In this document: positions 36,345 through 46,743 of the stretch, piece after piece
Numbering within the stretch: position 1 is the stretch's first letter
How the letters are laid out: every line of letters starts with the position of its first letter
From: Prevotella sp. UBA4268
GTDB taxonomy: Bacteria; Bacteroidota; Bacteroidia; Bacteroidales; Bacteroidaceae
Direction of reading: 5' to 3'
NCBI GenBank assembly: GCA_002395135.1
Contig: DGWC01000103.1
Span: 3,379-67,378 of the forward strand
Length of the DNA stretch: 64,000 bases
Notes under the pieces: generated by a model
The model's database searches: none
The model's input: only the letters and a program-made list of their open reading frames with translations
What the model was told of the DNA's origin: nothing
Made by a program: the position numbers and the translations under genes

Positions 36345-36935
36345 ATGAACATAGCAATTGTAAAATACAACGCAGGAAACATTTACTCGGTGGTGAACGC
36401 CATCAAGCGGCAAGGGCTAAGTCCAATCCTTACCGATGATGCAGAAACACTCATGAAGGCAGACCGCGTTATCTTCCCCGGACAGGGGGAAGCGAGCAAC
36501 GCCATGAGATATCTTCACGAGCACAATCTGGTAAATGTAATCCGCTCACTTCGCCAACCGGTACTTGGCATCTGCATCGGCCAACAACTATTATGCAGAC
36601 ATTCAGACGAAGGCGATGTGGATTGCATCGGAGTTTTCGATGTAGACGTAAAGCGTTTCATACCGCAAAGGCACGAAGACAAGGTTCCTGCCATGGGATG
36701 GAACAACATCACCGACCTGAAATCTCCGCTGTTCCGCGGATTAGAGAACCCTTATGTTTATTTCGTGCACAGTTATTATGTCCCCTTATGTAAGGAGACC
36801 ATCGCAACGGCCGACTACATACTCCCCTACTCTGCATCTATTCAGAAAGACAACTTCTATGCCTGTCAGTTTCATCCCGAAAAAAGCGGAAGTGCAGGTG
36901 AGATTATTCTGAGAAACTTTATTGAGTTGACATAG
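36345..36935 (+). CDS. hisH: Imidazole glycerol phosphate synthase, glutaminase subunit
   Basis: A 196-residue class I glutamine amidotransferase that feeds ammonia to HisF. The nucleophile Cys77 is in LGICIGQQ, a Gln-for-Met variant of the usual LGICLGMQ, and the His-Glu dyad is in QFHPEKSG near residue 178. PGQGEA marks the oxyanion loop, where PGVG is common. It starts 43 bases after purU and is followed 16 bases later by hisA. Confidence 0.95.
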   Translation: MNIAIVKYNAGNIYSVVNAIKRQGLSPILTDDAETLMKADRVIFPGQGEASNAMRYLHEHNLVNVIRSLRQPVLGICIGQQLLCRHSDEGDVDCIGVFDVDVKRFIPQRHEDKVPAMGWNNITDLKSPLFRGLENPYVYFVHSYYVPLCKETIATADYILPYSASIQKDNFYACQFHPEKSGSAGEIILRNFIELT

Positions 36936-36951
36936 ACAAACCGATACGACA

Positions 36952-37671
36952 ATGATTGAACTGATACCAGCAATAGATATTATCGGAGGCAAATGCGTGA
37001 GACTCACCAAAGGTGACTACGGGCAGAAAACCGTCTACAACGACGACCCGTTGCAGGTAGCACGCGAGTTTGAAGCATTGGGATTCAAGAGGTTGCATGT
37101 GGTTGATCTTGACGGAGCCAAGTCAAAGCATGTGGTCAACATAGACATACTAAGACGCATCACTACGGAAACGGAACTGGTTGTTGACTTCGGCGGTGGC
37201 ATCAAGTCAGAGAAAGACATACAGCAGGCATTCGAGAATGGTGCCGCCATGGTAACCGTAGGAAGCCTTGCTGTGACAAACCCCGACTTGTTTATTGAGT
37301 GGATGCAGCGATTCGGTGCTGAAAGGATCATCTTGGGTGCAGATGTCAGAAACGGAATGATTAGCATCAACGGGTGGAAAGAGAATTCTGCAATGGCACT
37401 GTTGCCTTTCCTCGGCAACTACATTGAGCATGGCATCAAGAATGTGCTGTGTACCGAGATTTCCAAAGACGGCACCCTGTCAGGGCCTGCCACCAGTCTT
37501 TACACAGAAATCATGAAGCATTATCCTCAGATTCATCTCATTGCAAGCGGTGGTATATCAAATACAGAAGATATTTTGGACCTGAACGAAAAGGGAATAC
37601 CGGCAGTAGTGTTCGGCAAAGCCTACTATGAGGGAAGGATTGACGTTAAGAAACTTTTGAACCATGAATAA
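36952..37671 (+). CDS. hisA: ProFAR isomerase
   Basis: A 239-residue beta/alpha barrel performing the Amadori rearrangement of ProFAR to PRFAR. The catalytic Asp9 is in [19 protein letters not shown]; the internal half-barrel repeat gives a second acidic site in [10 protein letters not shown], and phosphate-binding glycines appear in VDFGGGIKS and IASGGISN. It overlaps hisF by eight bases. Confidence 0.96.
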   Translation: MIELIPAIDIIGGKCVRLTKGDYGQKTVYNDDPLQVAREFEALGFKRLHVVDLDGAKSKHVVNIDILRRITTETELVVDFGGGIKSEKDIQQAFENGAAMVTVGSLAVTNPDLFIEWMQRFGAERIILGADVRNGMISINGWKENSAMALLPFLGNYIEHGIKNVLCTEISKDGTLSGPATSLYTEIMKHYPQIHLIASGGISNTEDILDLNEKGIPAVVFGKAYYEGRIDVKKLLNHE

Positions 37672-38428
37672 AGGACTGGCTAAGAGAATCATCCCTTGTC
37701 TGGACGTAAAAGACGGACAAACCGTGAAGGGCGTTAACTTCGTTGGATTGCGCAAGGCAGGCGATCCAGTGGAATTGGGCAAGGCATACAGTGATGCAGG
37801 TGCCGACGAACTGGTATTTCTTGACATTACTGCCAGTTATGAAGGCAGAAAGACCTTTGCCGAAATAGTGACGCGCGTGGCTGCCGAGATCAATATTCCG
37901 TTCACGGTCGGGGGTGGTATCAATCAGTTAGATGACGTTGAGCGCATGCTTCATGCAGGTGCCGACAAGATCAGCGTGAATTCTGCTGCGATAAAGAATC
38001 CACAACTCATTGAAGACATTGCCGTCCGCTTCGGCTCGCAAGTATGTGTTGTCGCCATCGATGCCAAACTTGAAGACGGAGAATGGCAATGCTACCTGAA
38101 CGGCGGGCGCGTTCCAACAGAACGCCGTCTCTTCGAATGGGCCAAGGAAGCACAGGAGCGCGGTGCCGGCGAAATCCTTTTCACCAGCATGAATCATGAC
38201 GGCGTAAAGACCGGATATGCCAACGAGGCGCTCGCCAAACTGTCTGACGATCTGAGCATCCCCGTCATTGCCAGTGGCGGTGCTGGGAAAATGGAGCATT
38301 TCCGCGATGCCTTTACCATTGGAAAGGCCGATGCGGCACTGGCGGCAAGCGTTTTCCATTTCGGGGAGATTCCCATTATGGATCTGAAAGAGTATTTAAG
38401 GAATAATGACATCAATGTAAGAATATGA
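37664..38428 (+). CDS. hisF: Imidazole glycerol phosphate synthase, cyclase subunit
   Basis: A 254-residue barrel partner of His[19 protein letters not shown] opens the protein with catalytic Asp14; the second Asp is in [14 protein letters not shown]. Phosphate-binding loops TVGGGIN and IASGGAGK are present. It overlaps hisA by eight bases and hisIE by four, so hisAF-hisIE are translationally coupled. Confidence 0.97.
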   Translation: MNKGLAKRIIPCLDVKDGQTVKGVNFVGLRKAGDPVELGKAYSDAGADELVFLDITASYEGRKTFAEIVTRVAAEINIPFTVGGGINQLDDVERMLHAGADKISVNSAAIKNPQLIEDIAVRFGSQVCVVAIDAKLEDGEWQCYLNGGRVPTERRLFEWAKEAQERGAGEILFTSMNHDGVKTGYANEALAKLSDDLSIPVIASGGAGKMEHFRDAFTIGKADAALAASVFHFGEIPIMDLKEYLRNNDINVRI

Positions 38429-39072
38429 AGATAGACTTTGAAAAAGCAAACGGATTAGTGCCAGCCATTATCCAGGATGCTGTTACCAAGAACGTCCTGA
38501 TGCTGGGCTATATGAACAAAGAGGCCTATGAAAAGACCATTGCCACAGGAAAGGTAACGTTCTGGAGCCGTTCACGCAATTGTTTGTGGACAAAAGGCGA
38601 AACCTCGGGCAACTATCTGCATCTGGTAAATATTCAAAACGACTGCGACAACGACACACTTCTGGTTAAGGTACACCCAAGCGGTCCCACCTGCCATACA
38701 GGCACTGACACGTGTTGGGGTGAGACAAATACGTGCAATCCACTCGATTTCCTGAAAGAGTTGCAAGATTTCATTGCAAAACGCCAAGTAGAAATGCCTG
38801 AAGGCTCATATACCACGAAACTGTTTCGGGACGGCATCAACAAAATAGCACAGAAAGTGGGTGAAGAAGCACTGGAAACGGTTATTGAGGCCGTAAACGG
38901 CAGCGACGAAAAACTCACCTATGAAGCCTCAGACCTCGTTTATCACTTGCTCGTCCTGCTAACAAGCAGGAACCTTCGCATTGAAGACATTGCCCAGGAA
39001 CTGGCAAAGCGCCACGATCCAGAATGGGACAAGCATCGGCGTATGGCAAAGAGCACGGGTGAAATGGATTAA
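38425..39072 (+). CDS. hisIE: Bifunctional phosphoribosyl-AMP cyclohydrolase / phosphoribosyl-ATP diphosphatase
   Basis: A 215-residue fusion. The HisI half (about 1-110) has [19 protein letters not shown], the WSRSR block and the zinc Cys in [15 protein letters not shown]. The HisE half (about 115-205) is the alpha-helical NTP pyrophosphatase with [14 protein letters not shown] and the [12 protein letters not shown] helix. It supplies the second and third steps of the pathway. After it the operon changes subject (ftsE-type gene). Confidence 0.96.
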   Translation: MKIDFEKANGLVPAIIQDAVTKNVLMLGYMNKEAYEKTIATGKVTFWSRSRNCLWTKGETSGNYLHLVNIQNDCDNDTLLVKVHPSGPTCHTGTDTCWGETNTCNPLDFLKELQDFIAKRQVEMPEGSYTTKLFRDGINKIAQKVGEEALETVIEAVNGSDEKLTYEASDLVYHLLVLLTSRNLRIEDIAQELAKRHDPEWDKHRRMAKSTGEMD

Positions 39073-39105
39073 TCGTTTAACAAGAACACATCAATAATAC
39101 ACGCT

Positions 39106-39819
39106 ATGCTGATTGAATACAAGAAAGTAAATATTTACCAAGAAGATGTTCACGTACTCAAAGACGTAGATTTCCATGTCGATGAAGGTGAGTTTATCTA
39201 TATCATCGGAAAGGTAGGCTCTGGTAAGAGTTCTCTTTTGAAGACCACCTACTGCGAACTTGACATAGAAAGTTGCGAAAAGGCAGAGGTCTTGGGACGC
39301 AACCTGATGGATCTGAGAAGAAGAGAAATCCCGTCATTGCGAAAGGAAATGGGCATCATCTTTCAAGATTTCCAATTGCTGCACGACCGTTCTGTACTGA
39401 AAAACCTGCGCTTTGTGCTGAAAGCCACCGGCTGGAAAGACAAGCAGAAAATAGACGAGCGCATCACAGAGGTGCTCGATGCCGTGAACATGACCGACAA
39501 GAAAGACAAGATGCCACACGAATTGTCTGGCGGTGAGCAGCAACGCATCGCTATCGCAAGGGCCATTCTCAACAAACCGAAAGTAATTATTGCCGATGAA
39601 CCAACAGGAAATCTCGACCCAGAGACTGCCAGCCATATTGTCAGCCTGCTGAAACAGATTAGCCAAACAGGAACAGCCATCGTCATGACAACCCATAACA
39701 TCCCCATGCTCGACAAATTCCCCGGCATTGTATACCGCTGCAAGGACGGGCAGATGCAGGATGTGACAAAAGATTACAACAGAATGGATCTGACTGAAGA
39801 AGGAGAAGAAGACATTTAG
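39106..39819 (+). CDS. ftsE: FtsE-like ABC transporter ATPase
   Basis: A 237-residue ABC ATPase. Walker A is GKVGSGKS (35-42), the signature LSGGEQQR lies near 144-151, Walker B is VIIADEP near 163-169, and the switch His is in MTTHNIPML. The sequence around Walker A and the FQDFQLLHDRSV Q-loop are of FtsE type. FtsE with FtsX sits at the divisome and controls peptidoglycan hydrolases. No ftsX lies next to it here. It is flanked by histidine and lysine genes, 33 bases after hisIE. Confidence 0.85.
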   Translation: MLIEYKKVNIYQEDVHVLKDVDFHVDEGEFIYIIGKVGSGKSSLLKTTYCELDIESCEKAEVLGRNLMDLRRREIPSLRKEMGIIFQDFQLLHDRSVLKNLRFVLKATGWKDKQKIDERITEVLDAVNMTDKKDKMPHELSGGEQQRIAIARAILNKPKVIIADEPTGNLDPETASHIVSLLKQISQTGTAIVMTTHNIPMLDKFPGIVYRCKDGQMQDVTKDYNRMDLTEEGEEDI

Positions 39820-39854
39820 ATAGAACAAAAACAGAATAAAAAAATAATAGGACA

Positions 39855-41174
39855 ATGAAAGTAATGAAATTCGGCGGCACTTCTGTGGGCTCTCCCGAGC
39901 GCATGCAGAGTGTATCGCAATTAGTCACAAGAGGTAGTGAACCCGTGTTCGTAGTGCTGTCAGCCATGTCAGGCACCACTAATTCACTTGTAGAGATCAG
40001 CAACTATCTTTACAAGAAAAACCCAGAAGGTGCCAACGACATCATTAACCGCCTGGAACAAACCTACATGGAACATGTAGACAAACTCTATTCCACTGAT
40101 GAATACAAGACCAAGACACGTGATTTCCTGAAGGGAGAATTCCAGTATCTTCGCTCTTTTACAAAGGACATTTTCACCAGTTTTGAGGAAAAGAGCATCG
40201 TGGCACAGGGTGAAATCATGAGCACAAATATGATGGTGAACTACATGCAGGAAAAAGGCATCCATGTGGTTCTCGTCTCCGCTCTTGATTTTATGCGTAC
40301 AGACAAGAACGGAGAACCCGATCCCGGCTACATCAAAGAGAAACTCGCAAAGGTGATGGAAGAAAACGAAGGTTATCAGGTATACATCACCCAGGGATTC
40401 ATCTGTCGCAACGCCTATGGCGAAGTGGATAATCTGGAGCGCGGTGGTTCTGACTATACGGCATCACTTATCGGCGCAGCCATCAATGCCGAAGAGATTC
40501 AGATATGGACAGATATCGACGGCATGCACAACAATGATCCGCGCGTGGTAGACAAGACAGAATCTATCAGGCAGTTACATTTTGACGAGGCTGCAGAGTT
40601 GGCATACTTCGGCGCAAAGATACTACACCCCACCTGCGTGCAACCTGCAAAATTCGCAGGAATTCCCGTGCGCCTGAAGAATACCATGGATCCCGACGCT
40701 CCCGGTACTATTATAGATAATGTGACCATAAGGGGAAAAATCAAGGCGGTAGCGGCCAAGGACAACATCACTGCTATCAAAATCAAGAGTTCGCGCATGC
40801 TTTTGGCCACAGGTTTCCTGCGCAAGGTGTTCGAGATTTTCGAGAGTTACCAGACCGCCATCGACATGGTTGCCACGTCAGAGGTAGGTGTCAGCATGAG
40901 CATTGACAATGATGCTCACCTCAATGACATCGTTGACGAACTGAAGAAATACGGAACAGTAACCGTAGACAGCAACATGTGCATCGTCTGCGTGGTGGGC
41001 GACCTCGACTGGAGCAATGTAGGCTTTGAGACACTGGCCACTGATGCCATGAAGAACATACCGGTAAGAATGATTTCTTACGGCGGTTCAAACTACAACA
41101 TCTCATTCCTCATCAAAGCAGCCGACAAGCAGCGCGCACTGCAAAGCCTGAGCGACACGCTGTTTAACAAATAA
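39855..41174 (+). CDS. lysC: Aspartate kinase
   Basis: A 439-residue monofunctional aspartate kinase, first step to lysine, threonine and methionine. The N-terminal kinase signature is VMKFGGTSVGSPERM; the Asp/ATP site includes GGSDYTASLIGAAINAEE and WTDIDGMHNNDPR. Two C-terminal ACT domains start near residue 300 and should sense lysine or threonine. It is followed 37 bases later by lysA, giving first and last lysine steps side by side. Confidence 0.96.
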   Translation: MKVMKFGGTSVGSPERMQSVSQLVTRGSEPVFVVLSAMSGTTNSLVEISNYLYKKNPEGANDIINRLEQTYMEHVDKLYSTDEYKTKTRDFLKGEFQYLRSFTKDIFTSFEEKSIVAQGEIMSTNMMVNYMQEKGIHVVLVSALDFMRTDKNGEPDPGYIKEKLAKVMEENEGYQVYITQGFICRNAYGEVDNLERGGSDYTASLIGAAINAEEIQIWTDIDGMHNNDPRVVDKTESIRQLHFDEAAELAYFGAKILHPTCVQPAKFAGIPVRLKNTMDPDAPGTIIDNVTIRGKIKAVAAKDNITAIKIKSSRMLLATGFLRKVFEIFESYQTAIDMVATSEVGVSMSIDNDAHLNDIVDELKKYGTVTVDSNMCIVCVVGDLDWSNVGFETLATDAMKNIPVRMISYGGSNYNISFLIKAADKQRALQSLSDTLFNK

Positions 41175-41211
41175 CACAACATAACACAAACACATATTAT
41201 TGATTGAGAAC

Positions 41212-42369
41212 ATGAAAGGTAAATTCCCTACAGAGAGGTTCAGGCAGATACAGACGCCGTTCTACTACTACGACACGGCCTTGCTTCGCGACACGTTGAG
41301 AGAAATCAACACCGAAGCAGGCCGGCACGACGGATATTGCGTTCACTATGCCGTGAAGGCAAACGCCAATCCCAAAGTGCTGAATGTGATATGTCAGGCT
41401 GGCTTAGGTGCCGATTGCGTCAGTGGCGGTGAGATTCTCGCCGCCTCGCACGCCGGTTTTCCCGCCAGCAAGATAGTATATGCCGGTGTCGGCAAGAGCG
41501 ATTGGGAAATCAATTTAGGCCTCGACCTGGACATTTTCTGCTTTAATGTGGAAAGCGTACCAGAACTTGAAGTCATCAACCAGTTGGCAGAAGCCAAGGG
41601 AAAGACAGCACGCGTGGCCTTCCGCATCAATCCCAACGTCGGGGCGCATACGCATGTCAACATAACCACGGGTCTTGCCGAGAACAAATTCGGCATTGCC
41701 ATGCGCGATATGGAGAGCATCATTGAGCGTGCCGGGAACCTGAAGCACATCCGTTTCATAGGATTGCATTTTCACATTGGCAGTCAGATACTTGACATGG
41801 ACGACTTCAAGGCATTGTGCAACCGCATTAATGACCTGCAGAACACCCTGGAACGCCATCACATCCATGTGGAGAACATCAACGTGGGAGGTGGTTTAGG
41901 CATCGACTACCAGCATCCCAACCGGGTGCCGATACCCGATTTCAAGTCCTATTTCGACACCTACGCAAAGTTCTTGAAACTTAGACCCGGGCAAAAACTA
42001 CATTTTGAACTGGGACGATCGGTGGTAGGACAATGCGGAAGCCTCATCACGAAGATACTTTATGTAAAAGAAGGGGCATGCAAACAGTTTGCCATCGTGG
42101 ATGCAGGTATGACCGACCTGATTAGACCTGCACTCTATAACGCCTATCATAAGATAGAAAACCTGTCAAGTGAGGAAACGAAAGAGACGTATGACGTAGT
42201 CGGGCCTATCTGTGAGTCGAGCGATGTCTTTGCCAAAGCCATTGACTTGAATAGATGTCATCGTGGCGACTTGATTGCATTGCGCAGTGCCGGGGCCTAT
42301 GGTGAGATTATGGCATCCTGCTATAACTGCCGTCAACTCCCTAAGGGATATATCACGGAGGATTTATAA
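41212..42369 (+). CDS. lysA: Diaminopimelate decarboxylase
   Basis: A 385-residue fold-III PLP enzyme converting meso-diaminopimelate to lysine. The PLP Lys49 is in HYAVKANANP; LHFHIGSQ, NVGGGLGIDY and ELGRSVVGQCG form the cofactor pocket, and CESSDVFA supplies the second-subunit Cys-Glu. The ATG at 41212 was preferred over a TTG four codons upstream. The stop codon is immediately followed by the ATG of the glycosyltransferase gene. Confidence 0.95.
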   Translation: MKGKFPTERFRQIQTPFYYYDTALLRDTLREINTEAGRHDGYCVHYAVKANANPKVLNVICQAGLGADCVSGGEILAASHAGFPASKIVYAGVGKSDWEINLGLDLDIFCFNVESVPELEVINQLAEAKGKTARVAFRINPNVGAHTHVNITTGLAENKFGIAMRDMESIIERAGNLKHIRFIGLHFHIGSQILDMDDFKALCNRINDLQNTLERHHIHVENINVGGGLGIDYQHPNRVPIPDFKSYFDTYAKFLKLRPGQKLHFELGRSVVGQCGSLITKILYVKEGACKQFAIVDAGMTDLIRPALYNAYHKIENLSSEETKETYDVVGPICESSDVFAKAIDLNRCHRGDLIALRSAGAYGEIMASCYNCRQLPKGYITEDL

Positions 42370-43527
42370 ATGCTCATACCGAATACGATAACGATGATTA
42401 TAGCGGCAGTGCTCATTCTCATGGGCATTGCCTCACCTATGGTAAACACATTTTTCAGAAAACTGAAGACAACCGATACAGATGCCGGCGAAGAAGCAGA
42501 AGGCCATTCTCTGCCGCCCGTATCTATCATTCTCGCCGTGCATGACAATGCGCGCGAACTGGAATCTCACCTGCCGGTCATGCTCGCACAAGACTATCCT
42601 GCGGGCTATGAAGTGATTGTTGTGGTCGACAAGGGTGAAGACGACACAGACGATGTGCTCACCCGCCTATGCAATGAACACTCGAACCTGTATGTGACAT
42701 TCGTCCCCGACTCGTCGCGCTATATGAGCAAGAGGAAACTTGCTGTCACACTGGGAGTGAAAGCCGCCAAGAACGAATGGATTATGATGACAGAAGCATC
42801 CTGCGAACCCACTTCCGACCAATGGCTGAAAGCAATGGCGGCGAACTGTTCTGACCATTTCGACATGGTCATCGGCTATATCAACTATAGCCAGGAGTCT
42901 GCCGACTATCTGCGTTTTGAACGCCTTCTCACACAGCGCTATCTGCTCAGTACAGCCCAAAAACGAACAGCATACCGCTCTGAGCCAGGCAATCTGATGT
43001 TCAGAAAGAGTCTGTTTATGCAAGAGCGCGGCTATGAAGGCAACCTGAAATACATCCGCGGAGAGTACGATTTCCTCGTTAACAAGATTGCCACACCGGG
43101 CAGAACCGCTGTTTTCTGTACTCCCGAAGCATGTATTATCGATGACGAACCGGCCAGAAAACAACTGAGAAACCATCATCTGTTTTACATGGAAACGCGA
43201 AAACACCTGCGCAGGTCGTTCCCCTTCCGCCTTCTTTTCAACGCAGACCAGATGGCCATGCACCTCAATTACCTGCTTATCATTGGCTGCGGCGCGTATG
43301 CTGCCATAACGCATGACATATTTGTTGGCGGTGCCTGTATCCTTTCACTGATCATCACACTCACGCTCAGAACGCTTATCGCCCATCGCGCCATCTTGCA
43401 ACATGGCGAGGACATTCCTTCCTGGAAGATTATACCGATGGAAATATCCGTTCTGTGGAGAAATGGCTGGCGAAAACTGAGATACCATCTGACCAATAAA
43501 GACGACTTTATCTGTCATAAGATATGA
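42370..43527 (+). CDS. Membrane-anchored family 2 glycosyltransferase
   Basis: A 385-residue GT-A glycosyltransferase with an N-terminal membrane helix (about residues 5-22), the family 2 start PPVSIILAVHDNARELESHLP, the nucleotide site EVIVVVDKGEDDTDD, and two hydrophobic segments near residues 300-340. A nucleotide-sugar metal motif of the classical DxD type is not obvious in the middle region. It is directly adjacent to lysA and overlaps the following gene by four bases, so the two glycosyltransferase-like genes probably act together on a surface glycan. Acceptor and donor are unknown. Confidence 0.85.
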   Translation: MLIPNTITMIIAAVLILMGIASPMVNTFFRKLKTTDTDAGEEAEGHSLPPVSIILAVHDNARELESHLPVMLAQDYPAGYEVIVVVDKGEDDTDDVLTRLCNEHSNLYVTFVPDSSRYMSKRKLAVTLGVKAAKNEWIMMTEASCEPTSDQWLKAMAANCSDHFDMVIGYINYSQESADYLRFERLLTQRYLLSTAQKRTAYRSEPGNLMFRKSLFMQERGYEGNLKYIRGEYDFLVNKIATPGRTAVFCTPEACIIDDEPARKQLRNHHLFYMETRKHLRRSFPFRLLFNADQMAMHLNYLLIIGCGAYAAITHDIFVGGACILSLIITLTLRTLIAHRAILQHGEDIPSWKIIPMEISVLWRNGWRKLRYHLTNKDDFICHKI

Positions 43528-44717
43528 GAATACTGCATTACATACCTGAGCATTTCCAGAGCATTGACATCAACGACGAGTATATGTCAATGCTGAAAGC
43601 CCATGTGGCACGTTTTGCAGACAACGACATCGCCGTCAACTATTCTGATTTCACGCAAAAAGCAGAACAACTCAAGCCGGAAATCATTCATATCCACGCA
43701 TGCTGGAACCTGTCGGCCTACCGCGTTCAGCAATGGGCAGAGAAGCACCATAAGGCTGTGGTACTGTCACTTCACAACCACATGCAGAGTTGGCATGTAA
43801 GCCATCATCTTCTTTTTCATAAACTCCCCCTGCTCATCATCTATCAGCGCAAGGCCATCAAGAATGCCGATGCGGTTCTTTCATCTACGGAAACGGAAAT
43901 GAAACGCATGGTGAAAATCGGATGGAACGTAAGGAATGCCATGATTCGCAACGCGCTGATGAGCGGTTCCTTGACACCAGAACGTATGGGAACACAACTG
44001 CAAGCGCTTTACCAGAAGGTAATTGACAGCAACAGTTTTAAACTCATGACCCGCGAAGACCGCGAACTGGAGAACAAGATGCTGCAGGCTTCGTTCCATC
44101 AGCATACTGCTGGCGAGGCGGTTGCTCAGCAGCAGCCAAACAATGACGAACTGCCAATGACGGCCGAAGACATGGACCGGTTGCGCAGAATAATGATTCA
44201 TTCGAACAACGAAGGCATTCTCAGCGAGATTGAAGCAGGTGCCGCACGCCTGCATATCCAACTGCCCGACGTGAAAAACGGCATCAGCGAGCAAACCATC
44301 GACCTCTTCCCTCCCCGCCTTCCCAAGTCGGTAAAGCCCATTGAAAGGCAGAAAACCATCATGAAAAGCAGGCGAAAGAAGACGGCCATGACCCACATCA
44401 TGATTGACGAAAAGCCCACCGAGACAGAACGCCAAATATGTTTCATGCTGCTGAACGTAAAGCAAGAGTTAAGGCTCAAGACGCTTTCAAGGCGACATCT
44501 CACAGAACTCTATCGCGCCATACGCTTCACCGAATATGACGAAGACATGATTCTGCGCATGTTCAAGCAACTCGGCATCAGGAAATTCGCAGCGCGCATG
44601 CTGCAAATCATGAAAGAAACCTATCTGCTTGATGAGGGATTCATGCCCATTTCACCCTTGAACGACAAAAAAACAGAAGCCATCAGAAAACAATTATCAA
44701 CCATTAACACGCAATAA
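43524..44717 (+). CDS. Glycosyltransferase-like N-terminal domain fused to an unrecognised C-terminal region
   Basis: A 397-residue protein. Residues 1-150 look like the N-terminal Rossmann half of a GT-B glycosyltransferase (MRILHYIPEHF, then IIHIHACWNLSAYRVQQWAE, VVLSLHNHMQSW and NADAVLSSTETEMKRM). No second GT-B half with a donor-binding EPFG- or E-x7-E-type motif follows. Residues 150-397 are helical and highly charged, with a basic stretch (MKSRRKKTAMTHI) near 290-302. The function is unknown; a partner or regulator of the adjacent family 2 enzyme is possible. It overlaps that gene by four bases. Confidence 0.65.
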   Translation: MRILHYIPEHFQSIDINDEYMSMLKAHVARFADNDIAVNYSDFTQKAEQLKPEIIHIHACWNLSAYRVQQWAEKHHKAVVLSLHNHMQSWHVSHHLLFHKLPLLIIYQRKAIKNADAVLSSTETEMKRMVKIGWNVRNAMIRNALMSGSLTPERMGTQLQALYQKVIDSNSFKLMTREDRELENKMLQASFHQHTAGEAVAQQQPNNDELPMTAEDMDRLRRIMIHSNNEGILSEIEAGAARLHIQLPDVKNGISEQTIDLFPPRLPKSVKPIERQKTIMKSRRKKTAMTHIMIDEKPTETERQICFMLLNVKQELRLKTLSRRHLTELYRAIRFTEYDEDMILRMFKQLGIRKFAARMLQIMKETYLLDEGFMPISPLNDKKTEAIRKQLSTINTQ

Positions 44718-44721
44718 AACC

Positions 44722-46716
44722 ATGGGAAAGAAACACTATGACGTAGAAAAAGACATCCGCTATCTGGAATTGTTGGCCAAATCCTTTCCAACGGTAGCAG
44801 AAGCCAGTACTGAAATCATCAACCTACAGGCAATTTTGAACCTGCCAAAGGGCACAGAGCATTTCCTTGCCGACCTGCACGGAGCCTATCCTGCCTTTCA
44901 ACACGTGCTGAAAAATGCATCGGGAAACATCAAAAGAAAGGTGGGCGAACTTTTCGGAAACGAAATCAGGGAGAGCGAAAAGCGAGAACTCTGTACACTG
45001 ATATACTATCCGGAGCGCAAACTCGAACTGGTGAAACAGACAGAGAGCGATATGGACGACTGGTATCACATCACCATACACCAGTTGGTGAAGGTATGCC
45101 GCGAGGTCTCATCGAAATACACCCGCTCGAAAGTGAGAAAAGCACTGCCGCAAGACTTCTCATACATCATACAGGAATTGCTGCATGAGCGCACCGAGGA
45201 CATCGACAAAGCCGCATATGTAAAAGGAATCATCGATACGATTATCGATACGGGCCGTGCCGACGACTTCATCATGGCCATTTGCGACGTTATCCAGCGC
45301 CTCGTCATTGACCAACTGCACATCCTCGGCGACATTTTCGACCGCGGCCCCGGTGCTCACCTCATCCTCGACATGCTGAAACGCTACAAGAATTGGGACA
45401 TTCAGTGGGGCAACCACGATGTTTTGTGGATGGGAGCCTGCGCCGGCAACGACGCATGCATATGCAATGTCATCCGTCTGTGTCTGAGATACGCCAACCT
45501 AACTACCTTGGAAGAAGCCTACGGCATCAACATGATACCTCTGGCCACCTTTGCCATGGAGACTTACGGCGACGATCCCTGCACAGAATTCATGCCAAAG
45601 ACCAATGGAGGCAGCGAACTTCTTGACGAAAAGAATGCACGGCTCACCGCAATGATGCACAAGGCCATCGCCATCTTACAGTTTAAAGTGGAATCGCAGA
45701 TATTCCACAAACACCCCGAATGGCAAATGGAAGACCGCGATTTGCTGAGCACCATCAACTTCGAAAAGAAAACTTGCATGGTAGACGGCAAGGAATATCC
45801 CATGACTTCATGCAATTTCCCCACCATCAAGGCAGGAAAAGGAAAGAGTGCCATTGAACTGACACCCGAAGAACAGGACCTGATGAACAGGCTGCACCAC
45901 TCGTTCACCACCAACGAGAAACTGCGCAAGCACATCAAACTGATATTCTCACACGGATGCATGTACTCTATCATCAACCACAACCTGCTCTTCCATGCAT
46001 CTTGCCCGCTCAACGAAGACGGTACGCTCAAGGAAGTACACCTATACAACGGCAAGAAATACAGCGGAAAAGACCTGATGCACTACACAGGCATGCTCAT
46101 TCGCTCGGCATTCCAGGGCGATACGAACCCCGAAGAGCGCGACTACGGCATCGACTATTTCCTCTATCTGTGGTGCGGACCTGACAGCATACTCTTCGAC
46201 AAGTCGAAAATGGCCACCTTCGAGCGCTATTTCATTGAAGACAAAGCCACCCACAAAGAGCAGAAAGGCAACTATTTCAAACTGCGCGACAACGAAGAGA
46301 TCTGCGACCACATACTTGACGCATTCGAAGTGAAAGGACCGAACCGCCATATCATCAACGGACACGTGCCCGTACATGCCGCCGAAGGCGAGAATCCCAT
46401 CAAAGCCAACGGCAAACTGATGGTCATCGACGGCGGATTTTCACAGGCTTACCACAAGACAACGGGCATTGCCGGCTACACGCTTGTATATCACAGCCGC
46501 GGATTCCAACTCGTACAGCACGAACCTTTCACAAGCGAAGAAGATGCTGTGCGCACAGGAGCCGACATCAAAAGTACCACACAGATTGTGGAAATGACAG
46601 CCCACCGCATGCTGGTGGCCGATACCGACATAGGTACAGAACTGAAAAAGCAGGTGGATGACCTGCGCGAACTGCTCTATGCCTACCGTCATGGCTTCAT
46701 CAAAGAGAAGCGCTGA
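44722..46716 (+). CDS. fbp: Class III fructose-1,6-bisphosphatase
   Basis: A 664-residue FBPase of the Firmicutes/Bacteroidota class III type, unrelated to E. coli Fbp. It has metallophosphatase motifs: FLADLHGAYPAF near residue 50, ILGDIFDRGPGAHLILDML near 200, IQWGNHDVLWMGA near 230 and INGHVPVHAAEGENP near 550, giving the Asp/His/Asn two-metal centre. It returns fructose-1,6-bisphosphate to fructose-6-phosphate in gluconeogenesis. It is the last gene of the plus-strand run before the second 22-nt array. Confidence 0.95.
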   Translation: MGKKHYDVEKDIRYLELLAKSFPTVAEASTEIINLQAILNLPKGTEHFLADLHGAYPAFQHVLKNASGNIKRKVGELFGNEIRESEKRELCTLIYYPERKLELVKQTESDMDDWYHITIHQLVKVCREVSSKYTRSKVRKALPQDFSYIIQELLHERTEDIDKAAYVKGIIDTIIDTGRADDFIMAICDVIQRLVIDQLHILGDIFDRGPGAHLILDMLKRYKNWDIQWGNHDVLWMGACAGNDACICNVIRLCLRYANLTTLEEAYGINMIPLATFAMETYGDDPCTEFMPKTNGGSELLDEKNARLTAMMHKAIAILQFKVESQIFHKHPEWQMEDRDLLSTINFEKKTCMVDGKEYPMTSCNFPTIKAGKGKSAIELTPEEQDLMNRLHHSFTTNEKLRKHIKLIFSHGCMYSIINHNLLFHASCPLNEDGTLKEVHLYNGKKYSGKDLMHYTGMLIRSAFQGDTNPEERDYGIDYFLYLWCGPDSILFDKSKMATFERYFIEDKATHKEQKGNYFKLRDNEEICDHILDAFEVKGPNRHIINGHVPVHAAEGENPIKANGKLMVIDGGFSQAYHKTTGIAGYTLVYHSRGFQLVQHEPFTSEEDAVRTGADIKSTTQIVEMTAHRMLVADTDIGTELKKQVDDLRELLYAYRHGFIKEKR

Positions 46717-46743
46717 CACAGGAAAGCGGTGTTTTCGGTTTGC

